NCBI GenBank assembly: GCA_934691925.1
Contig: CAKUTI010000015.1
Span: 1-40,214, forward strand
From: an uncultured Treponema sp.
GTDB lineage: Bacteria > Spirochaetota > Spirochaetia > Treponematales > Treponemataceae
Length of the DNA: 40,214 nt
Direction of reading: 5' to 3'
The notes beneath the pieces were generated by a model that was given only the letters and a program-made list of their open reading frames with translations, was not told where the DNA came from and ran no database searches. Positions 1 to 8,372 of the stretch are shown here, piece after piece. Made by a program: the position numbers and the translations under genes. Within the stretch, counting starts at the first letter, position 1. Every line of letters begins with the position of its first letter.

Positions 1-1504
1 ACTGGTAAGTCCTGAAAAGCTTCACGTAAGTTACAAAGTCGCCCTGAACGTCCCTGAACGCGTGGTGGGCTTTTCTTGCGTCTGTCTCCTCTCCCGGCGG
101 CAAAATGAAAGGCGAGTGAGTGCTCATGAACGCGGCGCAGATTATCGTCTCTTCAAGAACCGAAGGATATTTCATTATGCTTTCAACGATGATTCTTGAA
201 ATTCTCGGCTCAAGAGGAAATTCGACCATCATTTTTCCGATTGAAGAAAGCGTTCTGTCGGCGTTAAGCGCGCCGAGCATGTTAAGAGTCTCGACCGCTC
301 CCTGAATGTCCTCTTTTTGAGGCGCGGAGATAAAGTCGAAATTCTCAAAGTCGGTGATTCCAAGCTCGCTCATTCGCAGAACGACTTCCGACAAGTCTGT
401 CCTGTAGATTTCTTCCGTTGTGTATTCCGGGCGCGAGTCAAAATCTTTGCGGCTGAAAAGCCTGTAGCAGATTCCCGGCTGCGTTCTTCCGGCTCTTCCT
501 CGCCTTTGATTGGAGCTTGCCTTGCTTACAGGCGTCTCGTTTAGGCTTGATGTGAACGTTTTTGGATTGTAGAAATTGAGCTTTGCAAGCCCTGAGTCGA
601 TTACAGTCGTGATTCCGTTGATTGTGACGGAAGTTTCGGCGATGTTCGTTGAGACCACGACTTTTTTGCGTCCGAAAGGTGCGTTGTCAAAAACTTTTTC
701 CTGCTCTTCCTTTGAAAGCCGGCCGTAAAGCGGCACAAGATGAATTTTCGAGCGGAAACTTGCGTATGAAAGTCGTTTTATGCAGTCCTTGATGATTTTT
801 TCTCCAGGAAGAAAAATCAGGATGTCGCCTTTGTCGTCATTGTCGAGCGCTCTTTCCACAACTTTCTCGATTTTTGCAAGAAGATATTCAGAGCCAGCTG
901 CCGTCGCCGTCGTTGTCTTTCCAATCGGCGGGTCGTAAACCATAGCGACCGGAAAAGTTACAGTGTCAATCGAGACAATCGGGCAATTGTTGAAATATTT
1001 TGAGAAAGCCTCAGCGTTCATAGTCGCGGAAGAGACAATCACCTTGAAGTCAGGGCGTGCGGCAAGAACGCGCTTTAAAAGGCCTAGAACAAAGTCAATG
1101 TTGAGCGAACGCTCGTGCGCCTCGTCAACCATCACAACCGAGTATTTTGTCATCCACGGGTCGAGCTTCATCTCCTGAAGCAAGATTCCGTCAGTCATAA
1201 TCTTGATTTTTGTGGTTGTGTCTGTTTTGTCCTCGAAGCGCATTTTGTAGCCGACAAGCCCTGGATAGCTTGTGTGAAGCTGCTTTGCGATAAATTCTGA
1301 AACGCTTAATGCGGCGATTCTTCTTGGCTGGGTCACAGCGATTGCGCCTGTTTGTGAATATCCGGCCTCGTGCAGAATCACAGGAATCTGCGTTGTTTTT
1401 CCGGAGCCGGTCGGACTTTGCACAACAATCACCTGATTTGTTTTCAGGCACTCAAGGATTTTTTCTTTCTGCTCGTAAACTGGGAGCTTTTTGTAGTCAA
1501 TCAT
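1..1504 (-). CDS. hrpA: DEAH-box ATP-dependent RNA helicase, HrpA-like (C-terminus cut by window edge)
   Basis: This is the N-terminal ~501 residues of a DEAH-box (SF2) RNA helicase; it stays open to base 1. Seen in the translation: motif I PTGSGKTT at residues 31-38, motif II DEAH at 127-130 within VVMVDEAHERSLN, a motif III-like SSATM near residue 160, motif IVa/V SFRSKIH and VVSTNIAETSVTI, and motif VI QRRGRAGR from residue 333. The arrangement is typical of HrpA/HrpB proteins, which unwind RNA with NTP hydrolysis in the cytoplasm. The start ATG at 1504 has a good AGGA box about seven bases upstream. It follows a CapA-like gene on the same strand after a 228-base A/T-rich spacer. HrpA versus HrpB cannot be settled because the distinguishing C-terminus is missing; HrpA is preferred for the overall motif context. 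Confidence 0.9.
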   Translation of the reverse strand, partial: MIDYKKLPVYEQKEKILECLKTNQVIVVQSPTGSGKTTQIPVILHEAGYSQTGAIAVTQPRRIAALSVSEFIAKQLHTSYPGLVGYKMRFEDKTDTTTKIKIMTDGILLQEMKLDPWMTKYSVVMVDEAHERSLNIDFVLGLLKRVLAARPDFKVIVSSATMNAEAFSKYFNNCPIVSIDTVTFPVAMVYDPPIGKTTTATAAGSEYLLAKIEKVVERALDNDDKGDILIFLPGEKIIKDCIKRLSYASFRSKIHLVPLYGRLSKEEQEKVFDNAPFGRKKVVVSTNIAETSVTINGITTVIDSGLAKLNFYNPKTFTSSLNETPVSKASSNQRRGRAGRTQPGICYRLFSRKDFDSRPEYTTEEIYRTDLSEVVLRMSELGITDFENFDFISAPQKEDIQGAVETLNMLGALNADRTLSSIGKMMVEFPLEPRISRIIVESIMKYPSVLEETIICAAFMSTHSPFILPPGEETDARKAHHAFRDVQGDFVTYVKLFRTYQ

Positions 1505-1732
1505 TTTATTTTCCTATTTTGTAGTTTTTCATTTTGTTTTGGATAATCTAGTTTCTAGAGATTCTCGTTTTTCCAAAAATCGTTGTCTAAAAGATTTGAT
1601 TCTTAGAAAATCGAAATTTGAAAATCATAAATCGCAGAATCTGAAATTTCAATTTTCAAATCCGAATTCGAAGAATTCGGAAATCTTAAAAACGCGTTTA
1701 GATTATTCTGTTTGCGTTTTTTCCTAGCTTTT

Positions 1733-3070
1733 TTATTTTTCTTCGTTCAAGCTGATTTTGGATTCCTTTGAAATCTGCTCTAAAATCTCTTTCCTATTTT
1801 GAAGATAATTTGCCCACTTTTCAAGGTCGCTTCGGTCAAGCGAGCGAATCAGGCCGTCGTCAAGCGATTTTACCACAAACTGCCACGAAGGATTTATGTA
1901 AGTCGTGATAAAATGCGGCTTAATCTCTTCAAATGTCAATTTTCCGCCGGATTTTTTGACTTTGACCTTGATAAAAACGCCTTCGCCGGTGTCGTCACGC
2001 TCTGTCGGAGATTTTGAGAACGACGGAGAAGTTCGCTGACCAGAAATCGTGTTGCCGTTCGCGTACATTATGAACGCTTTTTTCAAGCCGTTCTGCCTTT
2101 CTTCCGCCAAGTCAACCGTCTCCCAGATTTTCACGAGATGAGGATGATTCGCCCAGATGATGTCCGCTCCGCACTCGCTTATAAGCTCGCGGAAAAAAAT
2201 CTTGTGGCTTTCGGTAACTTTTCTGACATATTCAGGCTCGTCCGTGTGGACTGAAACCACGAGCAAATCAGCATCGTTTTGCGCGCGTAGTTTTTTCAGA
2301 TTCTCTTTAAGCTCATTGCGCTTTTTCTCGCTCGACGGATAATAGTCTATGTAGGAAGCGTAGTCCGGCCGGTTCAAAATCTCTGTGACCGCGACAAAAA
2401 GCACTTTCCATCCGTTTTTTTCAATCAGGCTGTAAGTCATATCTCCGAAAGACTTTTCTCGGAGCCCTGCCGACCATATTTCTTTTCTTGAAGAAAAATA
2501 ATTTCTCGTCGCCTTGATTCCTTCAAGATATTGGTCGTTCGTGTGGTTGTTCGCAAGCGAGAAAATGTTGAAGCCGGCTTTTATTGCCGCCTCCACGTAG
2601 CTTGAATGCATATTGAACGCCGGGTAAGTGCTCCATTCAAGATTGTCTGCGACCGGGGCTTCGATGTTCGCAAAGTTCAAGTCGCCTTCAGAAAGAATCG
2701 GCGCAACGTCCCGCCAGATTTTGCTGAAATTTCCCATTTTGTAGTTCACGCTGTGCGCCATTATGTCGCCTGCGAAAGTCATCGTGAGCGTTTTTTCTTC
2801 GTCTTTTGGAATTTGATTCTCAGAATTTTCCTGATTTCCTTTTGTTTTTTCGGTTTCGTTTTTGTTGAAGTCAGAATTTTCTGGAAGATTTGAATTTGAA
2901 GTGCAGGAAGCAAAAGCGAATACAAGAGCGAAAAAAATCGGATTTAGAAAAAATCGGAAGAAAGAATTTATAAAATGCACGCTGGAATTTTGAGAGAAAA
3001 CGAATTTTTTTGTTTTGAATTTTGATTCAAGAGATTTTTCAGAAAAGTTGCCGTGAATCTGGCTCCGCAT
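1733..3070 (-). CDS. CapA-family (PGA_cap) metallophosphatase-like lipoprotein
   Basis: 445 residues. A hydrophobic stretch ends in a lipobox-like FASC (Cys about residue 55), so an outer-surface or periplasmic lipoprotein is predicted. The rest carries the conserved blocks of the CapA/poly-gamma-glutamate capsule synthesis family, which has a calcineurin-like phosphoesterase fold: TFAGDIMAH, ANIEAPV, SLANNHTNDQ, a VVSVHTDEPEY block, IWANHPH and MYANGN. Its substrate is not evident and no capBC genes are nearby, so capsule synthesis is not implied. The N-terminus ahead of the signal is long (about 30 extra residues). A GTG at 2980 would give a more ordinary signal peptide, but a perfect TATAAT lies exactly six bases before the ATG at 3070, which supports leaderless initiation there. 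Family assignment is firm, function is not. Confidence 0.8.
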   Translation of the reverse strand: MRSQIHGNFSEKSLESKFKTKKFVFSQNSSVHFINSFFRFFLNPIFFALVFAFASCTSNSNLPENSDFNKNETEKTKGNQENSENQIPKDEEKTLTMTFAGDIMAHSVNYKMGNFSKIWRDVAPILSEGDLNFANIEAPVADNLEWSTYPAFNMHSSYVEAAIKAGFNIFSLANNHTNDQYLEGIKATRNYFSSRKEIWSAGLREKSFGDMTYSLIEKNGWKVLFVAVTEILNRPDYASYIDYYPSSEKKRNELKENLKKLRAQNDADLLVVSVHTDEPEYVRKVTESHKIFFRELISECGADIIWANHPHLVKIWETVDLAEERQNGLKKAFIMYANGNTISGQRTSPSFSKSPTERDDTGEGVFIKVKVKKSGGKLTFEEIKPHFITTYINPSWQFVVKSLDDGLIRSLDRSDLEKWANYLQNRKEILEQISKESKISLNEEK

Positions 3071-3076
3071 AAGAAA

Positions 3077-3082
3077 ATTATA
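3077..3082 (-). promoter_or_regulatory. -10 box six bases before the CapA-like start codon
   Basis: Read on the minus strand this is a perfect TATAAT followed by six bases and the ATG at 3070. There is no Shine-Dalgarno sequence. The -35 region is weak (TTTATT at a 17-base spacing). If used, transcription would begin at or within a base or two of the start codon, giving a leaderless mRNA. Confidence 0.5.
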
Positions 3083-3267
3083 AATGAAAAAAACTAAAAA
3101 ATAAAGTTGGACTTCTGCGCTTTGAACGCTGGACCGACGGCGAGCGCAAGAACGTCAAGTTTTGCAAAAATCACGAAAAAGAAAAAGTTGCGATTTTTTG
3201 AAGCGTATTTTCTGCCCCGTAAATATCTTCATCTTTTCCGCAAATAGAAAAAAAATCTCGCAAGTGC

Positions 3268-3273
3268 TACAAT
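3268..3273 (+). promoter_or_regulatory. Candidate -10 box (TACAAT) for the Mla-type operon
   Basis: TACAAT lies 17 bases before the ATG at 3291 in the 220-base divergent spacer between the CapA-like gene and the permease gene. No convincing -35 is seen at 17 bases. The rest of the spacer (3083-3267) shows nothing recognisable. Confidence 0.35.
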
Positions 3274-3290
3274 CTTGAAAAATTGAAATT

Positions 3291-4070
3291 ATGATTCAGC
3301 AGCTTGGAAACCGTGTAATCTCTTATTTCTCTTCGCTTCCTTATATTTTTGGATATATCGGGCGGATTTTTTACGCTTTGCTTTCTTTTATAAAGCGGCA
3401 GAAGGCGGCGAGAAAAATCCTGATTATGCAGCTTCTTTTCACTTTTATTGAGGCTTTGCCGATTGTGGTTGTTTTTTCGGCAGCTCTCGGCTCTGCGCTG
3501 TATATTTTCGGATATTCGTTTCTGCTTTCAATAGGGCATGGAAATCTGATTTATGACTTGCTCACGCTTGTGATTATGAGGGAGCTTGGACCGATTCTCG
3601 TCGCTTTTATTGTTACGGCGCGCTCAGCCACGGCGATTGCAACGGAGCTTGGCGGAATGGTCACTTCGCATCAGATTGAGAATCTCGTCTCGATTGGAGT
3701 TGACCCGATTGACTATCTTGCAGTTCCGCGCTTTTTGGGCGTTACGCTTTCGGTCTTTTTCTTAAATCTTTATTTTTCGTTCTGCGGGCTTTTGGGGCCT
3801 TATCTGATTTCGCAGTTTGTAAGCTCTGTCGCGTCTTACGGCTATCTTCCGAATCTTTTGAGGAGCGTTTCGGTCTTTACTGTGATAACTTCCGTAATAA
3901 AAAGCCTGATTTTCGGAATGGTGATTTCAATTACGGCGACTTATTACGGCTTCAATGTCGAGCGAGCCTCAACGGAAGTGCCGGTTGCCGGAATTCAGGC
4001 GGTTTCAAAGTCGTTTGTGGGAATTATTATTGCAGATGTTGTGATAATAATTCTCGGGGCGTTGCGCTAG
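3291..4070 (+). CDS. mlaE: MlaE-family ABC transporter permease (MCE-type lipid transport)
   Basis: 259 residues with five to six hydrophobic segments. The MlaE-family core is clear: RELGPILVAFIVTARSA followed by TAIATELGGM, then QIENLVSIGVDPIDYLAVPR. MlaE dimers sit in the inner membrane and work with a MlaF ATPase and MCE (MlaD) hexamers to move phospholipid between membranes. The next two genes encode precisely those partners, which makes the assignment secure. The gene has no obvious Shine-Dalgarno; the ATG is placed just after a TACAAT box. A 132-base A/T-rich spacer separates it from the ATPase gene. The direction of transport and the lipid are not readable from sequence. Confidence 0.92.
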   Translation: MIQQLGNRVISYFSSLPYIFGYIGRIFYALLSFIKRQKAARKILIMQLLFTFIEALPIVVVFSAALGSALYIFGYSFLLSIGHGNLIYDLLTLVIMRELGPILVAFIVTARSATAIATELGGMVTSHQIENLVSIGVDPIDYLAVPRFLGVTLSVFFLNLYFSFCGLLGPYLISQFVSSVASYGYLPNLLRSVSVFTVITSVIKSLIFGMVISITATYYGFNVERASTEVPVAGIQAVSKSFVGIIIADVVIIILGALR

Positions 4071-4202
4071 AAGTTAGAAAAATGAATCTGATTTGATTTT
4101 GAAATGTTGTTTTGAACTTATGCTTTTGACGTGCTTTTGTTTCAGAATGACAATTTCTTGGAATTTTGAAACTGGCTTTGCATAAAAATTAAGGAAGACA
4201 AA

Positions 4203-4862
4203 ATGCTTTTTGAAGCTCAAAATGTTGAATTTCGCTTGCGCACGACGCAGATTATAAAAGGAATTTCGCTCTCAATCGAAAAAGGAACAGTCGCAGGCTT
4301 TACAGGACGTTCCGGAAGCGGAAAATCCACGCTTTTAAAGCTGATTGCAGGCATTTATGTTCCGACTGGCGGAAAAGTCCTTTATGGCGGAACTGATATT
4401 CAGTCGATGACAAACGCACAGAATCTTGATTTCAGAAGAAAATGCTCGTTTGTCTTTCAGGACTCGGCTCTGCTTGCAAACCAGGATATTCTGCAGAATT
4501 TGAGCCTTCCGCTCACAACACATTTTCCGAAAATGAGGCAGAACGAGCGGCTCGAGCGGATTAAGGAAGTCTGCTCGCTTGTGAATTTTGACCGCCCGCT
4601 TAATTTAAGGCCAGTTGACCTTTCGATGGGCGAGCAGAAAAAAGTCGCGTTCGCGCGGGCTTTAATCAACAAGCCGGAATGTCTTTTCCTTGACGAGTGC
4701 ACGGAGTCGCTTGACAGGCGCGGCGGCAGCGTGATTATGGGAATCTTGAAGGAATTCATAAAAAACGGAAACACTGTGATTTACGTGAGTCACAGCTCTT
4801 CTTTTATCTCGGAGATTGGCGGAAATCTTTTTGCAGTTGATGAAGGCAAGCTAAGCGAATAG
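4203..4862 (+). CDS. mlaF: MlaF-type ABC transporter ATPase
   Basis: 219 residues, a single ABC ATPase domain. Walker A is GRSGSGKS (35-42), Q-loop Gln at 86 in VFQDSA, signature LSMGE at 140-144 (canonical LSGGQ, with Met and Glu variants as in MlaF proteins), Walker B LFLDEC with Asp164/Glu165, D-loop SLD, and H-loop His197 in YVSHSS. It powers the neighbouring MlaE-type permease. A GGAAG box precedes the ATG. It lies 12 bases upstream of the MCE gene. No STAS-domain MlaB gene is present in the cluster, although MlaB normally stabilises MlaF in proteobacteria. Confidence 0.92.
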   Translation: MLFEAQNVEFRLRTTQIIKGISLSIEKGTVAGFTGRSGSGKSTLLKLIAGIYVPTGGKVLYGGTDIQSMTNAQNLDFRRKCSFVFQDSALLANQDILQNLSLPLTTHFPKMRQNERLERIKEVCSLVNFDRPLNLRPVDLSMGEQKKVAFARALINKPECLFLDECTESLDRRGGSVIMGILKEFIKNGNTVIYVSHSSSFISEIGGNLFAVDEGKLSE

Positions 4863-4873
4863 AATACAGAAAA

Positions 4874-5836
4874 ATGAAATTTAAGATTCGTTACGCAGAC
4901 CAGATTGTCGGAATTTTTTCTCTTGCGGCGATTGCAGCCCTGATAATTTTTATTTTTGCGATTGGCGCGGCTCAAAACTGGTTTGTCAAGAAAAACAATT
5001 ACTACACGATTTTTGACTCAGGCTCGGGATTTTCAGCCGGAATGGATTTGACCTACAAAGGATTTTCAATCGGAAAAGTGAAGTCAATCACGCTCAAAAA
5101 CGGAATGGTCCGCGTGGATTATTACGTTCTTGACGACTACGCTTCATACGTCCACGAGAATTCGCTTGTGGAGCTTATAACAAGCCCGATTGGACTCGGC
5201 TCGTCTTTCGTTCTTCATCCGGGAAACAGCAAGAATCTTCTTGATTCCGACTCGGAGATTTACCGCCTTGATTCTGGCTACGGACGCGAGCTAATCGAGA
5301 AAAATCTTGTTCATATAGAATCTCAGTCTGACTCAATCGGCGTTCTTATGAACAAAGTCTCGGCGATTATGGACAATGTGAACCGCCTTGTTTCCGTCTT
5401 GAATGACGCGCTTCGCGGAAACGGCGACACTCCGATAAAGCAGATTGTCGGAAATGTGGACGCTGTCACGAAAAATCTCATAGATTTGAGCGGAAATATT
5501 TCTGGAGTCGCAAAAAATCTCTCGGAATTTTCTTCTTCTGAGAAAGGTCTTGTTCCGGGGCTTTTGGGCGGCGAGCTTTCAGGGAACATAAACGGCCTTA
5601 TGGAAAATCTTTCGGTCGTGACAAAAGACTTGCAGGGAATTTCAGGCAGCGTGAGCGGTCTTGTGGGCGAGATTACGCCTGAAATTGACGCGGCTTTGAC
5701 AAATCTTAATTCCGCGCTTGTTCAGGTGAACGATGTCTTGACCGGCGTGAAAAACAATCCTCTGATACGCGGCGGAGTTCCTGACAGAAGCCAGGGCGAC
5801 TCTTCAACGGCGCAGCTCCGCGATGTCGATTTCTAA
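4874..5836 (+). CDS. mlaD: MlaD/MCE-domain protein, membrane anchored
   Basis: 320 residues. One N-terminal transmembrane helix (about 12-34) is followed by a single MCE domain (about 40-120) with the typical YTIFDSGSGF-x-AGMDLTYKGFSIGKV start and a LVELITSPIGLGSSF end. The remaining ~190 residues are predicted helical and rich in Asn/Leu/Val heptad-like patterns (for example repeated NL-x-x-LS-x-N), suggesting a needle- or coiled-coil-like extension into the periplasm. It ends in a NNPLIRGGVP segment followed by a short polar tail, a familiar ending of MCE proteins. MCE proteins form hexameric lipid tunnels on MlaE-type permeases. The gene follows the ATPase after 11 bases and has no clear ribosome-binding site. 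Confidence 0.9.
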   Translation: MKFKIRYADQIVGIFSLAAIAALIIFIFAIGAAQNWFVKKNNYYTIFDSGSGFSAGMDLTYKGFSIGKVKSITLKNGMVRVDYYVLDDYASYVHENSLVELITSPIGLGSSFVLHPGNSKNLLDSDSEIYRLDSGYGRELIEKNLVHIESQSDSIGVLMNKVSAIMDNVNRLVSVLNDALRGNGDTPIKQIVGNVDAVTKNLIDLSGNISGVAKNLSEFSSSEKGLVPGLLGGELSGNINGLMENLSVVTKDLQGISGSVSGLVGEITPEIDAALTNLNSALVQVNDVLTGVKNNPLIRGGVPDRSQGDSSTAQLRDVDF

Positions 5837-5851
5837 AGGAAAAATAATAGA

Positions 5852-6919
5852 ATGCTGAAAAAAAAATCTGATATGCTTTCTTTTTTTATACGCTTGCTTT
5901 TCGCGCTTGCTTTTCTTCCGTTTTTCGGCTGCTCTTCCGCGCCAAAGCGCCCGATGCTCGTGACCGACACTTATACGCTCGCGCATTCACGGCTTGAAAA
6001 CGCGAACAACGAGCTTTTGTCTGGAAAACTTTCCGCCGCGAAAAGAAGCCTTTCTGAAAGCTATTCGCTCGCAGTTTCTGTTGACAGCGCGGCTCTTCTC
6101 ACGAAAATCTGTCTTTCGGGTGTCTCGTATAAAATTCTTGAAAAACAGCTCGGAGACAATTCTGATTCCGAAAAATCAAAAAAATTGGAAGCTGATTTCA
6201 CTGTTTCAAAATTGGAATCCGAAAAATCTGAAATCTCTTCCGAAAAGTTGAAATCCGGCGGAAATGTTTCTTCAAATTTGGTTTCCGAAAAATCGCCTTC
6301 AATTCAGTCAGAAAAGAAATCTTTTCTTGACGGAGACATGGATTCTGTTTTAGGCGAGGCGAAATCTTTTGCGCGCCGCTCGAGCGAAAAAGACGCGCTT
6401 TTGGACTTGTGCGCGCTTTATGAAGTTCGGGTAATGCTTACCCGGTGGCGGCTTTCAAATGAAAAAAATCTTTCTGAAGCAGAAAAGAAAAATCTGCTTG
6501 AAATCTTGTCACAATGCGAAAAATCGGTTTCAAAAGAGCCTTATTATGGCGGTTTTTTGAGCCGGACGAGAGGCGATGTCTACGTTTCGCTTTCGGATTT
6601 TAAGAGCGCGGAAAAATCTTACTTGGAAGCCGTGCAAATCCACACGAAGAACCGCTATCTTTACGAAATTGCGCTTGACTGGTACGGCGTGGCTCGTGCC
6701 TGTTCACTCGGCGGAGACAAAAACGGGGCTGTGAACGCGATTGAAAACGCGCTTAAATACGACCGCGATGCTGAAAATTCTCTCGCGCTTGCTTTGGATT
6801 ATCTTGCTTACTCTAAAATCCTCTTGAAAGGCGAGCCGACAGAATCTGAAATAAAAAAGGCGAAAGAGCTTGAAAACATTTCAGAAAAAATCCGGGAAAA
6901 CTCAAAAGCATTGAACTAG
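5852..6919 (+). CDS. Predicted TPR lipoprotein of the Mla-type cluster
   Basis: 355 residues. A hydrophobic N-terminus ends in FFGCSS, a plausible spirochaetal lipobox with Cys at about residue 26. The middle (about 95-155) is low-complexity Ser/Glu/Lys linker. The C-terminal half contains TPR-like helical pairs (for example GDVYVSLSDFKSAEKSYLEA and ACSLGGDKNGAVNAIENALK). The start ATG is 15 bases after the MCE gene, whose stop codon overlaps the AAAGGA ribosome-binding site; an in-frame ATG at 5873 is a less well supported alternative. Its position directly after the MCE gene and before a beta-barrel gene suggests, as inference, an outer-membrane-linked partner of the lipid pathway. No specific family is recognised. 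Confidence 0.7.
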   Translation: MLKKKSDMLSFFIRLLFALAFLPFFGCSSAPKRPMLVTDTYTLAHSRLENANNELLSGKLSAAKRSLSESYSLAVSVDSAALLTKICLSGVSYKILEKQLGDNSDSEKSKKLEADFTVSKLESEKSEISSEKLKSGGNVSSNLVSEKSPSIQSEKKSFLDGDMDSVLGEAKSFARRSSEKDALLDLCALYEVRVMLTRWRLSNEKNLSEAEKKNLLEILSQCEKSVSKEPYYGGFLSRTRGDVYVSLSDFKSAEKSYLEAVQIHTKNRYLYEIALDWYGVARACSLGGDKNGAVNAIENALKYDRDAENSLALALDYLAYSKILLKGEPTESEIKKAKELENISEKIRENSKALN

Positions 6920-7063
6920 TTTTTCTTGCTTTTTCGTCCTTCTGAGCTTGATTCAGAATCGTTTGGCTTCTTAGCCATTCTGAACTCGTTTTGGAATCTT
7001 TGGACTGAATCGTTTGAAATCGCAGCAAAAAAATCTGAAAATATAATCAAATTGTGGAGAAAA

Positions 7064-8296
7064 ATGTCCTTGAAACTAAAATCGTTCTCAGAAAATATTT
7101 TTGAATCATCTTCAAAAAAAATCTTTGGAAAAAAATCGCTTTTTGCAGCTTCTCTTTTCGTTTTTTGCTTTGCAGGCGGCTTTTCCGTAACTTTCGAGTC
7201 AAAATCTAACGTTACTTTTGGAATCACGCCCATTGAAAAAATCACAGACGAGAAAAGTTTTGAGCAGAATAATCAGTTCGGCGGCGCGTATTTTCTTGGA
7301 GATTTCGCGCTTTCAAATGAAAAAATCACGGCGGCAGGAAAAATTTATTACCGCTTGAAGGCCGCAGAGTCGCGCGATGAGGAAGCTCAGCAGCTTGACA
7401 TCAAGCGCGCTTTTATCCGTTACCGGCCTTTCGCCTCAAATCTTCTTGAATTTTCGCTCGGAAAACTTTATTCATATTATCTTCCGGGAAATTATTTTCA
7501 GCTTTCAGAGATTTACACAGGCGCGACACGCTGGGGAAAAACTGGCGCGGGCGCAAAACTTGAATACAAAGGATTTACGCTGGGGCTTGCTCTTCCATTA
7601 AAAGAGACAAAAACTGCATTCAAGGATTCTTTCGGGTTGAACGCGGCGGCTTGCTATGATTTTTCTTTTTTAACAGCTTTGCTTCCAGTAAAAATCGGCG
7701 CGGACATAAATTACACGCGGACTGGAGCGGTTTATTCTTCAAAAACAGACGCGAAGACAGGCGATGCCGACTACGACTTTGGAAAATCTTTCTCGCTTTA
7801 CTTTACGCCGAAAATCAGCGGATTTTTCAAGAATCCTGCCTTGACCTTGACATATTCGCACAACGCCGAGCCTTACGTTTCAAGTTCTGTTTTCAAGAAT
7901 GTCTCAAATTATTCGGATTCTGATATGAAAAAGTCGCAGTTTGCCTCGCTTAATTTCAGGGGAAATTTCGGGTCTGTTCAGATGATTGCAGAGGGTGAGG
8001 CAGGACACTCGATTTCAGGCGGTATGATTCCGCTTTACGCCGGAACTCAAGCTTTAATTCCGCTTTATAAAAAACTCGTCTGGTTCAAGCCGCGTTTTTA
8101 TTATTATGCGGCTCTTGATTCAAGCGATAGCGAAAAAAGCCGCTCGACATTTGAATTTTATCCTCGCGCGTGGATTACGGCAGGAAAAATCACAGTTTCG
8201 GCAGGCGCAGACATTCTCCACAAGGAATACGAAAAAGATTTCTGGAAATGGGAATGGTCGCTTCCGATGTATGTTCAGTACAAAGTCGGAAAATAA
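7064..8296 (+). CDS. Predicted outer-membrane beta-barrel protein
   Basis: 410 residues. The start is set at ATG 7064 because GGAGA lies four bases upstream; the frame is open further upstream but only through a TTG at 6926. A basic N-terminus and a hydrophobic segment (about 26-42, LFAASLFVFCFAGGFS) form a signal peptide. The mature part alternates polar and hydrophobic residues with many aromatic-rich strands (YYLPGNYFQL, FKPRFYYYAAL, WEWSLPMYVQYKVGK), the usual look of a barrel. There is no confident family match. Being the last gene of the MCE cluster, it is a candidate outer-membrane terminus for the transport system, which is inference from position only. Confidence 0.65.
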   Translation: MSLKLKSFSENIFESSSKKIFGKKSLFAASLFVFCFAGGFSVTFESKSNVTFGITPIEKITDEKSFEQNNQFGGAYFLGDFALSNEKITAAGKIYYRLKAAESRDEEAQQLDIKRAFIRYRPFASNLLEFSLGKLYSYYLPGNYFQLSEIYTGATRWGKTGAGAKLEYKGFTLGLALPLKETKTAFKDSFGLNAAACYDFSFLTALLPVKIGADINYTRTGAVYSSKTDAKTGDADYDFGKSFSLYFTPKISGFFKNPALTLTYSHNAEPYVSSSVFKNVSNYSDSDMKKSQFASLNFRGNFGSVQMIAEGEAGHSISGGMIPLYAGTQALIPLYKKLVWFKPRFYYYAALDSSDSEKSRSTFEFYPRAWITAGKITVSAGADILHKEYEKDFWKWEWSLPMYVQYKVGK

Positions 8297-8336
8297 AATC
8301 GCGGATTTTTACGTTGCTGCCAAAAATATCAAAAAG

Positions 8337-8365
8337 TTGCACGTTCTTAAATCTTCTATTACAAT
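8337..8365 (+). promoter_or_regulatory. Candidate promoter of phoH, seven bases from its GTG start
   Basis: TTGCAC at 8337-8342, a 17-base spacer and TACAAT at 8360-8365. The GTG start codon of phoH follows after seven bases, and no Shine-Dalgarno is present, so the transcript would be leaderless or nearly so. Confidence 0.45.
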
Positions 8366-8372
8366 AAAAATA

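Noticed and set aside
1662..1680. Perfect inverted repeat CCGAATTC/GAATTCGG with a three-base loop, as a terminator behind the CapA-like gene
   Set aside because: It has no T-tract on either strand and lies in a stretch where GAATTC-like words are common, so termination is not supported.
4147..4151. GTCATTCTGAAA on the minus strand as a fourth copy of the hairpin repeat
   Set aside because: Only one arm fits; the partner arm around 4098-4105 matches poorly and the spacing differs from the other copies.
6926..7063. Upstream TTG start for the beta-barrel gene
   Set aside because: It would place 46 atypical residues before the signal peptide, while ATG 7064 has GGAGA directly upstream.
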